A stretch of DNA of 64,000 nt from Terrilactibacillus sp. S3-3 (GCA_030437565.1 CP129291.1:3534001-3598000); one strand, 5' to 3'; numbered from the stretch's first letter, positions 51,201-62,886 are shown. The notes: generated by a model not told the origin, from the sequence alone. Made by a program: numbers and translations.

Positions 51201-51491
51201 TTATTCGCGTTCATCTTTGATGACCATAAAACGAATGACATCATTGTTAATCTTGACGAGACGATCAAATTCATCAATAGCTTCACTATTTGCCATTGCA
51301 TAGAGAACAGTATAAACGCCATTATTGAAATCATCAATTTCATAAGCTAAGCGGCGTTTGCCCATGTCCTTTACTTCATTGATTTCGGCACCGTTGTCTG
51401 TCAGAATCGCAGCAACCTTTTCTTTGGCTGCCTTCTCACTTTCTTCATCAAGATCCGGGCGAAGAATATACATAATTTCGTATTTACGCAC
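51201..51491 (-). CDS. rpsF: 30S ribosomal protein S6
   Basis: Intact 96-aa protein, RKYEIMYILRPDLDEESEKA to NNDVIRFMVIKDERE. A longer reading frame exists, but the GTG at 51491 has GGGAGGTG at the right distance and gives the family N-terminus. It is first gene of the operon. Confidence 0.96.
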   Translation of the reverse strand: MRKYEIMYILRPDLDEESEKAAKEKVAAILTDNGAEINEVKDMGKRRLAYEIDDFNNGVYTVLYAMANSEAIDEFDRLVKINNDVIRFMVIKDERE

Positions 51492-51795
51492 GATTGTCAC
51501 CTCCCTTTGGACTAAGCGGCTCCATATGGAGCAGAGAGCAAGTCTTCTCACTCACAGCACTAATTATAACATAACTTTTCTTACCATTGCAAAACAATTT
51601 AAAAGAATCTATGCTATAAGCCTAAAGTTTACGAGATTCTCTGCCCGTCTTTCGGCAGCTGCCGCTCCTAAAATGAAGTGCCAAAAAAAAAAAAGAAATC
51701 CGCTCCCTTTCATTTGCATCGGCCGGTCCCGGCTATTGCCGACACGCCAAACTCCGGTAACTAAGCAGGCCATTGATCATCCCGACTGCTAGTCA
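51492..51795. other. Intergenic region upstream of rpsF
   Basis: 304 bp with no gene. It has the rpsF leader and an A run at 51683-51694; I could not define a clear hairpin resembling the S6:S18 regulatory leader. Confidence 0.4.
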
Positions 51796-52899
51796 TCATA
51801 CGTTAAATCGGAAGTGTACGACATCCCCATCCTGCATGATATAATCTTTTCCTTCAAGACGCAGATGCCCTTTTTCCCTGGCTGCATTTAGTGATCCGTC
51901 TTCAATCAAGTGATTGAATGAAACAATTTCTGCACGGATAAACCCGCGTTCAAAATCGGAATGGATGATCCCGGCCGCTTGAGGCGCTTTCGTCCCTTGC
52001 CGGAATGTCCAGGCCCTTACCTCCTGTTCACCCGCTGTAAAAAAGGTAGCCAGCCCTAAAGTTATATATGATTTTTCGATCAGCCGATCGAGCCCTGATT
52101 TCTCCAATCCGAGATCTTCCAGAAAAGCTTGTTTCTCTTCCCCTTCCAGCTCGGCAATCTCCGACTCTATTCTGGCCGAAATCGCAACGACTTCGGCCCC
52201 GTCTTTTTCGGCATAGGCTTTGACCGCCTTGACATACTCATTATCGTCAGGCGAAGCAATGTCGTCTTCCGACACGTTTGCGACATATAATACCGGCTTT
52301 TTTGTTAACAAATTTAAATGTTTGACAGACGCTTCTTCCTCTTCCGTCAAATCAACATGTCTGGCCATTTGTTCATTTTCAAAAGCGGCTTTCAGCTTTG
52401 TCAATGCTGAAAACTCCACGATCGCTTCTTTATCTTTTTGACGGGCCAATTTTTCAACACGATCAATTCGTTTGTTTATGGATTCCAAATCCGCTAAAAT
52501 GAGTTCCAGATTAATCGTTTCGATGTCGTCGACAGGATCAACTTTTCCCGAAACATGAGTAATATCTTTCTTGTCATCAAAGCATCTGACAACATGAGAG
52601 ATGGCATCAACCTGACGAATATTGGCCAAAAACTGATTGCCCAATCCTTCCCCCTTGCTCGCACCTTTAACTAGTCCTGCAATATCTGTAAACTCGAATG
52701 TCGTCGCAATCGTTTGCTTCGGGTGATACATCTCAGTCAGCTGATCCAGCCGATCATCCGGAACATTGACGATTCCGACATTGGGATCAATTGTACAAAA
52801 AGGATAATTTGCAGATTCCGCGCCGGCTTGCGTAATAGCATTAAACAATGTCGATTTTCCGACATTCGGCAAGCCGACAATTCCCGTTGTTAAACTCAT
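51796..52899 (-). CDS. ychF: Ribosome-binding ATPase YchF
   Basis: Intact 367-aa Obg-family protein. The P-loop is GLPNVGKSTLFNAITQAGAE, followed by a coiled-coil insert, the ATP-specific NxxE variant in YVANVSEDD and a C-terminal TGS domain (GIIHSDFERGFIRAEIVSFN). The ATG at 52899 follows GGGAG. Confidence 0.96.
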   Translation of the reverse strand: MSLTTGIVGLPNVGKSTLFNAITQAGAESANYPFCTIDPNVGIVNVPDDRLDQLTEMYHPKQTIATTFEFTDIAGLVKGASKGEGLGNQFLANIRQVDAISHVVRCFDDKKDITHVSGKVDPVDDIETINLELILADLESINKRIDRVEKLARQKDKEAIVEFSALTKLKAAFENEQMARHVDLTEEEEASVKHLNLLTKKPVLYVANVSEDDIASPDDNEYVKAVKAYAEKDGAEVVAISARIESEIAELEGEEKQAFLEDLGLEKSGLDRLIEKSYITLGLATFFTAGEQEVRAWTFRQGTKAPQAAGIIHSDFERGFIRAEIVSFNHLIEDGSLNAAREKGHLRLEGKDYIMQDGDVVHFRFNV

Positions 52900-52951
52900 G
52901 TCTTTCAACTCCCTAAGGTCTCTTGTATAGTTTCTCTGTATGCCGCCTGGT

Positions 52952-53242
52952 CTAAATCAGTTGATTAGGATGGCCATTTCCGCCTTTTCCCGGGAAATTT
53001 CGACAAATCTTTTTAATCTTTGGGTACCATCTTTTATTCATCGGCATGGTCAATGACCCTTTGATCTTCTTTTGAAATTCGCTTCTCGGCATCATCACGC
53101 TGTGACTGCATCCCATACATTTGATTCGGATGTCTGCTCCCATTCGGATAATTTTCCATTGATTGGTGCCGCAGGGATGGGCTTTTTTCATTTCGACAAT
53201 ATCATTTAACTCAAATGGTACGCGAGGTTTCACCATATCCAT
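52952..53242 (-). CDS. yyzM: DUF951 small protein YyzM
   Basis: ELNDIVEMKKAHPCGTNQWK then RIKCMGCSHSVMMPRSEFQK is the conserved DUF951 pattern with paired cysteines. The family is about 66 aa; the frame here stays open to 96, so the last 30 residues may be artefactual. It precedes ychF as in Bacillus. A Noc-type site lies inside its 3' part. Confidence 0.85.
   Translation of the reverse strand: MDMVKPRVPFELNDIVEMKKAHPCGTNQWKIIRMGADIRIKCMGCSHSVMMPRSEFQKKIKGSLTMPMNKRWYPKIKKICRNFPGKGGNGHPNQLI
52985..52998. promoter_or_regulatory. Candidate Noc-binding site
   Basis: TTTTCCCGGGAAAT matches the Noc-binding consensus ATTTCCCGGGAAAT at 13 of 14 positions. It lies in yyzM, 5 kb from noc. Confidence 0.5.
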
Positions 53243-53320
53243 ACCTCCTCACACTAATATGATTGCCTTAGCCGATGAGCCTCTATTTCCAATTCAAAAC
53301 ACCCGATGTTTTCTATCTTC

Positions 53321-54701
53321 TCAGAATTTTACCTTGTCTTTCAGAAAAGCAGCAAGATCATCAATTGGCAGGCGCACTTGTTCCATAGTGTCGCGATCGC
53401 GGACGGTCACTTTTCGATCTTCCCTGGAATCAAAGTCATAGGTGATACAGAATGGTGTGCCGATTTCATCTTGTCGACGATATCGTTTCCCGATCGAACC
53501 GGTTTCATCATAATCAACCATCAGCTCTTTCGACAACGTTTCATAAATCGCCCGCGCTCATCACCAAGTTTCTTAGACAACGGTAAAATGCTTGCTTTAT
53601 ATGGTGCCAGCGCCGGATGCAGGTGCAGCACAGTCCGCGAGTCTTTTTCATTAATCTGTTCTTCCTCGTAAGCGTCAATCAGGAATGCAAGCGTGACCCG
53701 ATCTGCGCCGAGTGATGGTTCAATCACGTAAGGAATGTACCGTTCGTTTGTTTCTAGGTCAATATATTGCAAATCTTCCCCCGACACTTCCATATGGCGG
53801 CGCAAGTCATAATCCGTCCTGGATGACAAGCTGGATAATTCACCCCAGCCAAAAGGAAATTTAAACTCAATATCTGTTGTTGCATTGCTGTAGTGCGGCA
53901 GTTCCTCCGGCTCGTGATCGCGCAATCGCAAATTTTTTCTTCTTTAACATTTAACGATTTTAACCAATTATCGCTGAATGAACGCCAATATTGATACCAT
54001 TTTTTATCTTCACCCGGTTTGCAGAAAAATTCCAATTCCAACTGTTCAAACTCACGCGTCCGAAATAAAGTTGCCGGGTGTAATTTCATTGCGAAAAGAT
54101 TTACCGATTTGGCCGATACCAAATGGGATTTTCTTTCGCATTGTTCGCTGCACATTTTTAAAATTAACAAAGATGCCTTGAGCTGTTTCCGGCCGTAAAT
54201 AAATTTCATCTTTTTTCGATTCAGTTACCCCTTGATACGTCTTGAACATCAGATTGAATTGACGGATGGCTGTGAAATCCTGGGCGCTGCATTCCGGACA
54301 TTTCACCTTATGATCAGCAATCAATTTTTCCATCGTCTCGAAGCTCAGGCCATCAACCGGCCCCGGAATATCCTCTTCAGCAATTTCACTTTCAATTAAC
54401 TTATCTGCACGAAATCGTGATTTGCATTGCTTGCAGTCAATCATCGGATCATTGAAATTACTCAAGTGGCCGGATGCTTCCCATGTCTTCGGGTTCATTA
54501 AGATCGCGGCATCAAGGCCAACATTATATGGTGATTCTTGAACAAACTTTTTCCACCCGCTCTTTTAACATTGTTCTTCAATTCAACGCCAAGAGGACCA
54601 TAATCCCATGTGTTGGCCAGCCCTCCATAAATTTCCGAACCCGGAAAAATAAATCCTCGTTGTTTTGCTAAATTGACAATCTGTTCCATCGTTACACTCA
54701 T
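53321..54701 (-). CDS. glyS: Glycyl-tRNA synthetase (single-chain type), four breaks
   Basis: Class II synthetase of about 460 aa. Motif 1 region: [20 protein letters not shown]. Then [40 protein letters not shown] and [20 protein letters not shown] (motif 2). Motif 3 is in [20 protein letters not shown], and the C-terminal anticodon-binding domain ends [11 protein letters not shown]. Breaks lie near 54510, 54070, 53940 and 53540. It is essential and under a T-box leader. Confidence 0.94.
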
Positions 54702-54719
54702 TTTAAACTCCCCTTGCTA

Positions 54720-54960
54720 TTAAAATAAGCCCCCGTCCGCTAGGTTTTACTTCAACCTAGGGACGCGAGCTTGTTTGGACTCACGCGGTTCCACCCTAAT
54801 TGACGTATACTTTAAATACACGTCCTCTTTAAAAAAATAAAAACAGCTCAAGGCGCCTTCTCCAAAAGCCGCTGTCTGGGCTCCCACCATCCCCAAATCG
54901 CTAAAAAGCGGTCCGTTTTTGGATTCCTTTTCTTTCATCGCTGCCTATGCCATTGTCAGT
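54720..54960 (-). ncRNA. T-box riboswitch upstream of glyS
   Basis: The minus strand holds the T-box AGGGTGGAACCGCG (54784-54797) and a terminator stem pairing GTCCCTAGGTT with AACCTAGCGGAC, ending in a T tract before glyS. The 5' part has stem-loops, and a GGC triplet near 54855 could be the glycine specifier. Uncharged tRNA-Gly binding would favour the antiterminator and glyS expression. The rest of the gap to yyaC (54961-55159) has no gene. Confidence 0.88.
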
Positions 54961-55159
54961 AAAAACAAATAATCTCCTGATACATAGTATATCCCTTTTT
55001 TTTATAAAAAGGATACCCTTGAATTATTTTTTCAGCAGAATGTGGCCAGCCATTCACTTAAGATTGCTTTTGCCGGGGTTTCTTCAAAATTTGGCACTAT
55101 GGGTATAGAACGAGGCAAACAGCCGTATAATATTAGTAATATTTCATGGAGGGGAACCT

Positions 55160-55760
55160 ATGAATCTAAAACAGAAATGGCTGTCATCCAAGGACAAGGA
55201 GAGTCGTGTTCATTATGAAGATCGCTCCTCCCACTTTTTGATCGTGAAATCAATTAAACAGTATCTTCCAGGCAATCACGTTCCTCTTGTGATTGTCTGT
55301 ATTGGCACTGATCGGTCAACCGGTGATGCTCTTGGCCCGCTGGTCGGCTCACAACTTCAAGAACGCCAAATACCAGGAGCCCACATTTACGGGACACTGG
55401 AGAATCCTGTTCATGCAGTGAATTTGGAAGAAACCTTAGCGGATATTCAGCAGCGTCATGAATCCCCTTTTATTATTGGCATCGATGCTTGTCTGGGAAA
55501 ACATAAAAACATCGGGACGATCGCTGTTAATGACGGTCCTGTTTTACCGGGAGCAGGTGTCAAATAAAAAATTACTTCCTGTCGGCGACATGAATATAAC
55601 GGGAATTGTAAACGTGAGCGGCTACATGGAGTATTTTGTCTTGCAAAACACAAGGTTGAATCTTGTGATGAGTTTAGCTCGCGTGATCAGTGATTGTCTG
55701 CATCTCGCTATTATCTCGCGTTCCAAAAACCATTTTTCAACAAAACTTTCTATTAAATAA
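55160..55760 (+). CDS. yyaC: Spore protease YyaC, one frameshift
   Basis: About 200 aa of the DUF1256 family, related to germination proteases. LVIVCIGTDRSTGDALGPLV and GTLENPVHAVNLEETLADIQ are conserved, followed by IGIDACLGKHKNIGTIAVND. A break near 55562 precedes LPVGDMNITGIVNVSGYMEY. It is made in the forespore in Bacillus and shows that the organism is a spore former. Its TAA is adjacent to the structured repeat. Confidence 0.92.
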
Positions 55761-55934
55761 AGTGAAACTTCAATCAATGGGAGTTTTCTTCCGTCTCCGT
55801 CAGTTGTTAGTTGCGGCCTACAGGATGTAGCGCCTTTAAAGTCTGTGTTCCTAAGAACGGGCTTTTACGGGCAGTTATCTCCCACCTATTGAAGCCTTGA
55901 GGTGGGAGTTTTACTGCCCGTTAATGCGGGATAA
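55757..55934 (-). repeat. Structured repeat copy C (inverted, about 178 bp)
   Basis: The same family in the opposite orientation: GTGAAACTTCAATC at 55762, outer stem ACTGCCCG, and end CCCGTTAATGCGGGATAA. It has about 20 extra or diverged bases in the middle. Its right end is one base from the yyaC stop codon. It fills the gap between yyaC and parB. Confidence 0.75.
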
Positions 55935-56059
55935 ATAGAATGATAAGGCCTCTCTTACCGGAACATCAACCGGTTCATTCATGCATAAATAAAAAGGACC
56001 CTTCTTTTTACAAAGTGTCCTCTCTCAATTCAATTGACAGTGGAATCGATTGCGTTCGT

Positions 56060-56928
56060 TCATTGTTCCCTTCGTTCGCCTTCCAACATGTCGATTAATC
56101 GTTCCAAATCTTCCTTTGAATAATATTCAAATTCGATTTTTCCTTTATCCTTATTTTTTATTGGCTTAATTTTAACCGCCGTTCCAAAACGTTGCGTTAA
56201 AACGGTCACTTTTTCCCTTAGTTCCGGTGGTAGCTTTATTTTCATTTTTTTCAATGTTTCACGTGGAACTTGTTGATTAAGTCTCTGAATAAGCATTTCA
56301 AGCTGCCGGACACTCATCTGCTCTTTTATGACTTTGTCTACGACAGTCTGAAGATTTTCTTTATTTTTTAAACCAACGAGTGTCCGACCGTGTCCCATTG
56401 ACAGTTTCCCGTCGGCAATCAATTTTTGAACGGATTTGTCCAGATGCAATAAGCGCAGATGATTCGTTATGTGAGGACGACTTTTCCCAAGCTTTTTTGC
56501 TAATTCTTCCTGGGTTAGATCAAGACCCTCCATCAATTTCTGGTAAGCCGTTGCTTCTTCATGGGATTCAAATCTTCACGCTGAAGATTTTCAATAAGAG
56601 CGATTTCCATCATTTCTTTATCCGTTAATTTTTTGACAATCACTGGTACTTGCCGCAATTTTGCTTCTTTTGCCGCGCGATAACGGCGCTCACCAGCTAC
56701 AATATCATAGCCTTTCAGTCCTTTTCTTACAATCAGCGGCTGAATGATGCCATGTTCCTCAATAGACTGTTTGAGTTCCGATATACTTTCTGTGTCAAAA
56801 ACTTTACGAGGTTGATAAGGATTGGGCTTTAATAGAGAAATGTCTATTTCTTGAACAGCATGTTGTTCGTCATCCGGTAGTGTTGCAGGGAAAAAAGCAT
56901 CAAGACCTTTGCCTAATGCTTTACTCAT
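56060..56928 (-). CDS. parB: Chromosome-partitioning protein ParB (Spo0J), one frameshift
   Basis: About 288 aa. The CTPase motifs are [10 protein letters not shown] and [20 protein letters not shown] with [14 protein letters not shown]. After a break near 56560 the HTH reads [20 protein letters not shown], and the dimerisation domain ends MLEGERREQ. It binds parS and loads SMC at the origin. A parS site lies inside the gene. Confidence 0.95.
56255..56270. promoter_or_regulatory. parS site inside parB
   Basis: TGTTTCACGTGGAACT matches the parS palindrome TGTTNCACGTGAAACA with small deviations at the edge. B. subtilis also has a parS inside spo0J. Confidence 0.75.
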
Positions 56929-57687
56929 TCATCATCACTTCCTTTGCAAATTCAAGATAAACTTCCGCTCCCTTAGATTTTGCGTCATAGGTAATGATTG
57001 GTTTCCCGTGACTTGGTGCCTCGCTTAATCGAACGTTGCGGGGAATAATCGTGTGATAAACTTTGTGTCTTGAAAATTTTTTTTTACTTCATCAATGACT
57101 TGTATCCCCAAATTCGTTCTTGCATCAAGCATTGTAAGCAATACCCCTTCTATGGCCAAATGGTTATTCAAATGTTTTTGAACAAGCCGCACTGTATTCA
57201 GCAGCTGGCTGAGGCCTTCAAGCGCATAGTATTCGCACTGAACAGGAATGATCACAGCATCGGATGCCGTCAAAGCATTGATAGTTAATAGTCCCAATGA
57301 AGGCGGACAATCAATCACTATAAAGTCATATTGATCCTGTACTTTTTCCAGAGCACGCTTAAGTCTAATTTCTCTTGAGATTGTCGGAACCAGTTCAATT
57401 TCTGCTCCTGCTAATTGAATGGTAGATGGAATAACATCTAGATTTTCAATGGCTGTTTTTTTTATAACTTTTTGGGCTTCAATATCCTCAACTAATACGT
57501 CATAAATGCATTCATCAACTTCGCCTTTATCTACACCAACGCCGCTTGTTGCATTACCTTGAGGAGGATCAGTATCGACTAATAATACCCGGCACCCCAA
57601 TGTTGCTAAACATGCGCTAAGATTGACGGATGTTGTTGTTTTGCCGACTCCGCCTTTTTGATTGGCAATCGCCAATGTCTTGCCCAC
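56921..57687 (-). CDS. soj: Chromosome-partitioning ATPase ParA (Soj), one frameshift
   Basis: About 254 aa. The deviant Walker A is [20 protein letters not shown], then [14 protein letters not shown] and [20 protein letters not shown]. The break near 57070 (T run) precedes [20 protein letters not shown], and the end overlaps parB by eight bases. It regulates DnaA and origin segregation with ParB. Confidence 0.96.
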
Positions 57688-57816
57688 AATGTCACCTACT
57701 CTCTTGCTTCAGTTGCTACTATTTATTCTATCATGAATTTTGCTCGGTGTATGGCTCCATTTGAATATTTCATTTGAAACTGGCTTCCATTCAAAAAAAA
57801 AAAAATTATATTAAAA

Positions 57817-57847
57817 TAAAACAGGAAACCACCTAATCGGCTCCTGT
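57817..57847 (-). terminator. Terminator downstream of noc
   Basis: ACAGGA pairs with TCCTGT around an inner stem, followed on the minus strand by TTTTATTTT. A long homopolymer follows at about 57794-57805. Confidence 0.6.
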
Positions 57848-57858
57848 CACATGTTGTA

Positions 57859-58717
57859 TCACTTTTTTTTAGGAATGCGAATCGTAAATTGATAGAAATC
57901 CCCCATATCCTCTTCATCGGTATCGATATTCAATCCCGAATCAACGACCATACTGACCGATTGACGAATGGTATTGACCGCTATCCGCGTATCGCGGCTC
58001 AATGATACTCGCTTTTTTTTCTTCGGTTTTGGTATCTTGGCTTCCAGCAGCCGCTTGACTCTCTCTTCTGTCTGCTTAACATTTAATTGTTTATTAATGA
58101 TTTCATGAAGCATTTTTTCCTGCTTTTCCGGATTTTTTAATATAATCAACGCTCTCGCGTGCCGCTCAGTTATTCGTTTATCCATTAACGCGTTCTGTAC
58201 AATGTCCGGCAATTTCAGAAGTCTGAGCTTATTGGCGATTGTCGACTGTCCTTTCCCTAATCGCTGAGCCAAACTCTCCTGAGTCAGGTCGTGAATCTCC
58301 ATTAACTTAGCATAAGCCATTGCTTCTTCAATCACGGTTAATTCTTCTCTTTGCAAGTTTTCAATCAACGCAACGGCAGCTGTCTGCGCATCATCATAAT
58401 CTTTGACAATGGCCGGAACAGTCTCCCAGCCTAGTAAAGAAACAGCGCGCCAGCGGCGTTCACCGGCAATAATTTCATATTTATCTCCAAGCGGTCTCAA
58501 TACAATTGGTTGTATAATGCCATGGGTGCTGATTGTTTGAGCCAGTTCTTCCAGCTTTTCTTATAAAAAAAACAGATCTTGGTTGAAATTGATTGGGAAT
58601 GACCGCTGAAACAGGAATATCTTGAACTTGTTCATATTCTTGATCATTATCAAACGTTTCAATTTCGATGTCGTCTTTTTCACTTTGACCAAATATTTTG
58701 GAAAAAGGATGTTTCAT
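57859..58717 (-). CDS. noc: Nucleoid occlusion protein Noc, one frameshift
   Basis: ParB paralogue of about 286 aa that blocks Z-ring assembly over the nucleoid. It starts [16 protein letters not shown], whose amphipathic N-terminus targets the membrane. After [11 protein letters not shown] a break near 58562 precedes [40 protein letters not shown] and the [23 protein letters not shown]. It lies next to soj-parB as in Bacillus. Confidence 0.95.
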
Positions 58718-58795
58718 TTCTTTACACCACCCTTTGCTCTCTACCCAAATTAATTAATTCGCTTTCCATTTAAAGAATCCTGCAAGAAGAAAATT

Positions 58796-58811
58796 TGTTT
58801 CACGTGAAACA
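58796..58811. promoter_or_regulatory. parS site between noc and rsmG
   Basis: TGTTTCACGTGAAACA, a perfect 16-bp parS palindrome just downstream of the rsmG stop codon. Confidence 0.9.
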
Positions 58812-59519
58812 TTATAAGGGATCTTTGCTAGGAGTCCCCGGTTTTCGAGGATATTTTTTGGGTGTCTTTTTGATCTTGTCGATAAATAAAAGATGACGGC
58901 GGCTGTTTTCTTCAGGCAAAATTAGCGATTCAACTTTATTCATTTTCCCGCCTAAAAGATCAATGGCATGGCCGGCCTGATGAATCTCCTCCTCCGCATT
59001 TGCCCCTTTCAAAGCGATAAAGGTCCCGCCTTCTTTAACCAGCGGCAAACAATACTCACTCAAAACAGAAAGATTGGCCACTGCTCGAGCGGTTACAATA
59101 TCAAATGTTTCCCGAAAATCGCGTTTATGGGCAAATATTTCTGCCCGATCATGATGGAGAGAAACATGGTCAAGTCCGAGAACATTAATAAGAGAATCGA
59201 GAAATACGAGCCGTTTTTTCAACGAATCAAGAATAGTGATATGAAGATCCGGACAGAGAATTTTTAATGGAATGCTTGGGAACCCGGCACCTGATCCGAC
59301 ATCGCACAGCTCCATTGACCCCTGAAAAGAAAAATAGAAACTCGGGGTTAATGAATCAAAGAAATGCTTGATTTCTACGTCTTTTTTATCTGTTATTGCC
59401 GTTAAATTCATTTTTTGGTTCCATTCCAGCAAATGTTGATAATATGCGTCAAATTGCCGGATTTGGAGAAGGGACAGTTCAATCCCTCTCTCCGCCAGCA
59501 AAGATGTTAATTGTTTCAT
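58812..59519 (-). CDS. rsmG: 16S rRNA (guanine-527-N7)-methyltransferase
   Basis: Intact 235-aa SAM-dependent methyltransferase. The SAM motif is ELCDVGSGAGFPSIPLKILC, with ILDSLKKRLVFLDSL and TARAVANLSVLSEYCLPLVK. It is in the conserved mnmE-mnmG-rsmG order. Confidence 0.96.
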   Translation of the reverse strand: MKQLTSLLAERGIELSLLQIRQFDAYYQHLLEWNQKMNLTAITDKKDVEIKHFFDSLTPSFYFSFQGSMELCDVGSGAGFPSIPLKILCPDLHITILDSLKKRLVFLDSLINVLGLDHVSLHHDRAEIFAHKRDFRETFDIVTARAVANLSVLSEYCLPLVKEGGTFIALKGANAEEEIHQAGHAIDLLGGKMNKVESLILPEENSRRHLLFIDKIKKTPKKYPRKPGTPSKDPL

Positions 59520-59536
59520 GCGAATCCTCCGTTGTA

Positions 59537-61437
59537 TTAGGGAATTAGCCGATCCTGACTAGCTCCTCCTTGTTCCAGATAAACAAGCAGAATGGAAATA
59601 TCGCTAGGATTGACACCTGACACCCGTGAAGCCTGCCCGACTGACAAAGGCCTGACCTCACTCAATTTTTGTTTGGCTTCAGTTGCCAAACCATCGATGA
59701 CGCTGTAATCCAAATCTTCGGGGATTCTCTTACCTTCCATTTTCTTCATTCTTTCAACTTGTTGCAATTGTTTTTTGATATAGCCTTCATATTTTATTTG
59801 AACTTCCACTTGCTCGCCAACATCGTAAGGAATATTTTTAACTGGCGGTACAAGGCTTGCCACGTCGGTATAAGTCAGTTCCGGTCTTCTAAGCAACTGT
59901 TCGGCTGTAGAAGGTTCCTTTAAATCAGCGGCCCCTTTTGCTCTCAATAAAGCCTGCACATCGTCTGTCGGCTTGATTGTTACTGATGCAAGCCGCTTAC
60001 GCTCTTCGGCAATTAAATTTTTCTTGGCTACGAATGCTTGATATCGTGATTCAGAGATCAAACCAATTTCATGACCAATTTCAGTCAACCGCATGTCGGC
60101 GTTATCGTGACGAAGGAGCAGACGATATTCCGCCCTCGACGTTAACAAACGGTAAGGCTCATTCGTCCCTTTTGTCACGAGATCGTCAATCAGCACCCCG
60201 ATATACGCTTGTGAACGATCCAAAATAATCGGCTCTTGCCCCAAAGCTTTGCGGGCGGCATTGATGCCGCCCATCAGGCCTTGTCCGGCCGCTTCCTCAT
60301 AGCCTGATGTACCGTTGATTTGTCCCGCCGTGAACAGCCCTTTGACTTTTTTCGTCTCGAGTGAAGGCCATAATTGTGTCGGCACCAGCGAATCATACTC
60401 GATGGCATAACCCGGACGCATCATTTCCGCATCCTCAAGCCCCGGAATCGTCTTAAGCATCTGCCTTTGGATCTCTTCCGGAAGGCTTGTTGATAATCCG
60501 CCGACATAGACCTCATTCGTTTCTTTTCCCTCCGGCTCAAGAAAAAGCTGATGCCGGGATTTATCGCTGAAGCGGACCACTTTTTCGTTTCGATCGACGG
60601 GCAATATCTTGGTCCCGTGCCAACGATCACGCCGGAATAGATCGGCGAACGGGCAAGATTCATATTAATGATCCGGTGTGTATCAGGGCTTGTATACGTC
60701 AGCCAGCAAGGAATCTGTTCCTTGATGAACTCTGTTGTGTCATAAGAAAAGGCGAGCGGTTCATCATCACCCGGCTGAATTTCGGTTTTGTCGTAAATCG
60801 ATCGTTCTGCCGTTGACGCGCGGCGGCGTACCTGTTTTAAAGCGGACCAAATCAAAACCAAGTTCCTTCAGGTTATCGGATAACTTGACGGAAGCCTGCA
60901 TATTGTTCGGGCCGCTTTCGTACTGCAGATCGCCGATAATGATTTTTCCTTTTAAATAAACGCCCGTTGTCAGCACAACCGCTTTTGCATGGTATTCGGC
61001 GCCGGTCGCCGTCACTACCCCTTTGCAAACCCCGTCTTCAACGATCAGCCTTTCAACCATTCCTGGCGAAGAAGCGTTAAGTTTTTCGTGTCTTCGATCG
61101 TCTTTTTCATCGCTCTTTGATACAATTGTTTATCTGCTTGGGCACGCAAAGCACGGACAGCCGGCCCCTTTCTCGTGTTAAGCATCCGCATTTGAATATA
61201 GGTTTTATCGATATTGTGCGCCATTTCACCGCCCAAAGCATCGATTTCGCGAACAACCACACCCTTTGCAGGACCGCCGACCGACGGGTTGCATGGCATA
61301 AAAGCTACGCCTTCCAGACTGATTGTCATCATTAACGTTTTGGCACCCATTCTTGCGGCCGAAAGTCCTGCTTCGACACCTGCATGACCGGCGCCAACAA
61401 CAATCACATCATAGGTGCCGGCTTGATAAGTGTTCAT
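59537..61437 (-). CDS. mnmG: tRNA uridine-34 carboxymethylaminomethyl synthesis enzyme, several breaks
   Basis: About 630 aa, FAD-dependent partner of MnmE. The FAD motif is [20 protein letters not shown], followed by [40 protein letters not shown] and [20 protein letters not shown]. The C-terminal helical domain has [20 protein letters not shown]. Breaks lie near 61055, 60810 and 60600. AAGGAGG sets the start at 61437. Confidence 0.95.
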
Positions 61438-61501
61438 GACAGAATCCTCCTTATTCATCATCTTACCTACAAAAAAAAATCAGTATCTATCAAAAATATC
61501 A

Positions 61502-62886
61502 TTATTTTCCTAAACAAAATTGTGAAAAGAGCTGATTAATTAAGCTGTCGGAGACCGTGTCACCGATAATCTCACCGAGAATTTCCCACGTTCTGCGGAT
61601 GTCAATCTGCGCCATATCAACAGGCAGGCCGCTTTCGGCAGTATGGATGGCATCGGTAATAGACGCTTCAGCTTTTTTTTTTTTAGCAGCGCGATATGCC
61701 TGGCATTAGATACATAAGCCTCTTCACTTGTCTTGATCCCCTGTTCAAAAAACAATGAAGAAATGGCCTGCTCTAATTCATCAACCCCATTGTCTTTCAC
61801 CAGTGAGGTCGTGATCAGCGGCCGGTCGGCAGCCAACTTTTCAACTTCTTTAATTGAAAGGCGATGGTCCAAATCTGATTTATTCACAATGATAATCGCA
61901 TTCATACCTTCTATTAAATGAAACAATTCCCGATCTTCCGGTGTCAGCTCTTCATTATAATTCAACAATAAAAGGACAAGATCCGCCGCTTTCAGCACTT
62001 TACGTGATCGCTCGACACCGATTTTTTCGACGATGTCTTCAGTATCTCTTATTCCCGCCGTATCGACAAGCTTTAAAGGTACACCGCGAATATTCACATA
62101 TTCTTCAATCACATCGCGCGTCGTTCCCGGAATCTCAGTCACGATCGCTTTATTTTCATGAACAAGACTGTTCATTAACGATGATTTTCCGACATTGGGC
62201 CTGCCAATAATAGCCGTGGACAACCCTTCCCGAAGAATTTTGCCTTGTTTGGCTGTTGATAACAGCTGTTCAATTCTGGTTTTTACATTTTCGGCTTTTT
62301 CAATGAGAAGACGATTGGTCATCACCTCGGCGTCATCATATTCCGGATAATCAATATTCACTTCCACTGCAGCCAATACTTCCAGCAGATCTTGACGCAG
62401 ATCGCGGACAAGATGAGACAACCGCCCTTCCATCTGCCCCATGGCCACATTCATCGCCCGATCCGTTTTCGCTCTGATTAAGTCCATGACCGCTTCGGCC
62501 TGAGACAAATCAATTCGGCCGTTCAAAAAAGCGCGTTTTGTGAATTCTCCCGGTTCGGCAAGACGCGCTCCTTGATCTAGGACAAGCTGCAAAACACGAT
62601 TGACAGACATTAAACCGCCATGACAATTGATTTCGACAACGTCTTCGCGTGTAAAAGTCTTTGGTCCCCCCATTACTGAGACCATCACTTCTTCTACGAC
62701 TTGTCCCGTTTCAGGATCAATAATTTTACCATAATGAATCGTATGGCTGCCGACTTCTGCCAGTGGTTTTTTTCCCCTGTAAATACGATCGGCAATTTTA
62801 ATGGCTTCCGAACCGCTCAGCCGAATAATACTGATTGCTCCCTCTCCCGGCGGCGTCGATATTGCAGCGATTGTATCATAATCCAA
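61502..62886 (-). CDS. mnmE: tRNA modification GTPase MnmE, one frameshift
   Basis: About 460 aa. The folate-binding N-terminal domain starts [20 protein letters not shown]. The G domain has [26 protein letters not shown] and NKSDLD. A 12-base T run near 61674 breaks the C-terminal domain; corrected it reads [20 protein letters not shown] and ends in the catalytic tail FSQFCLGK with the expected Cys. The TTG at 62886 is preceded by GGGGTG. Confidence 0.96.

Noticed and set aside
54747..54938. 63-codon ORF upstream of glyS
   Set aside because: It lies within the T-box leader and is an artefact of that RNA sequence.
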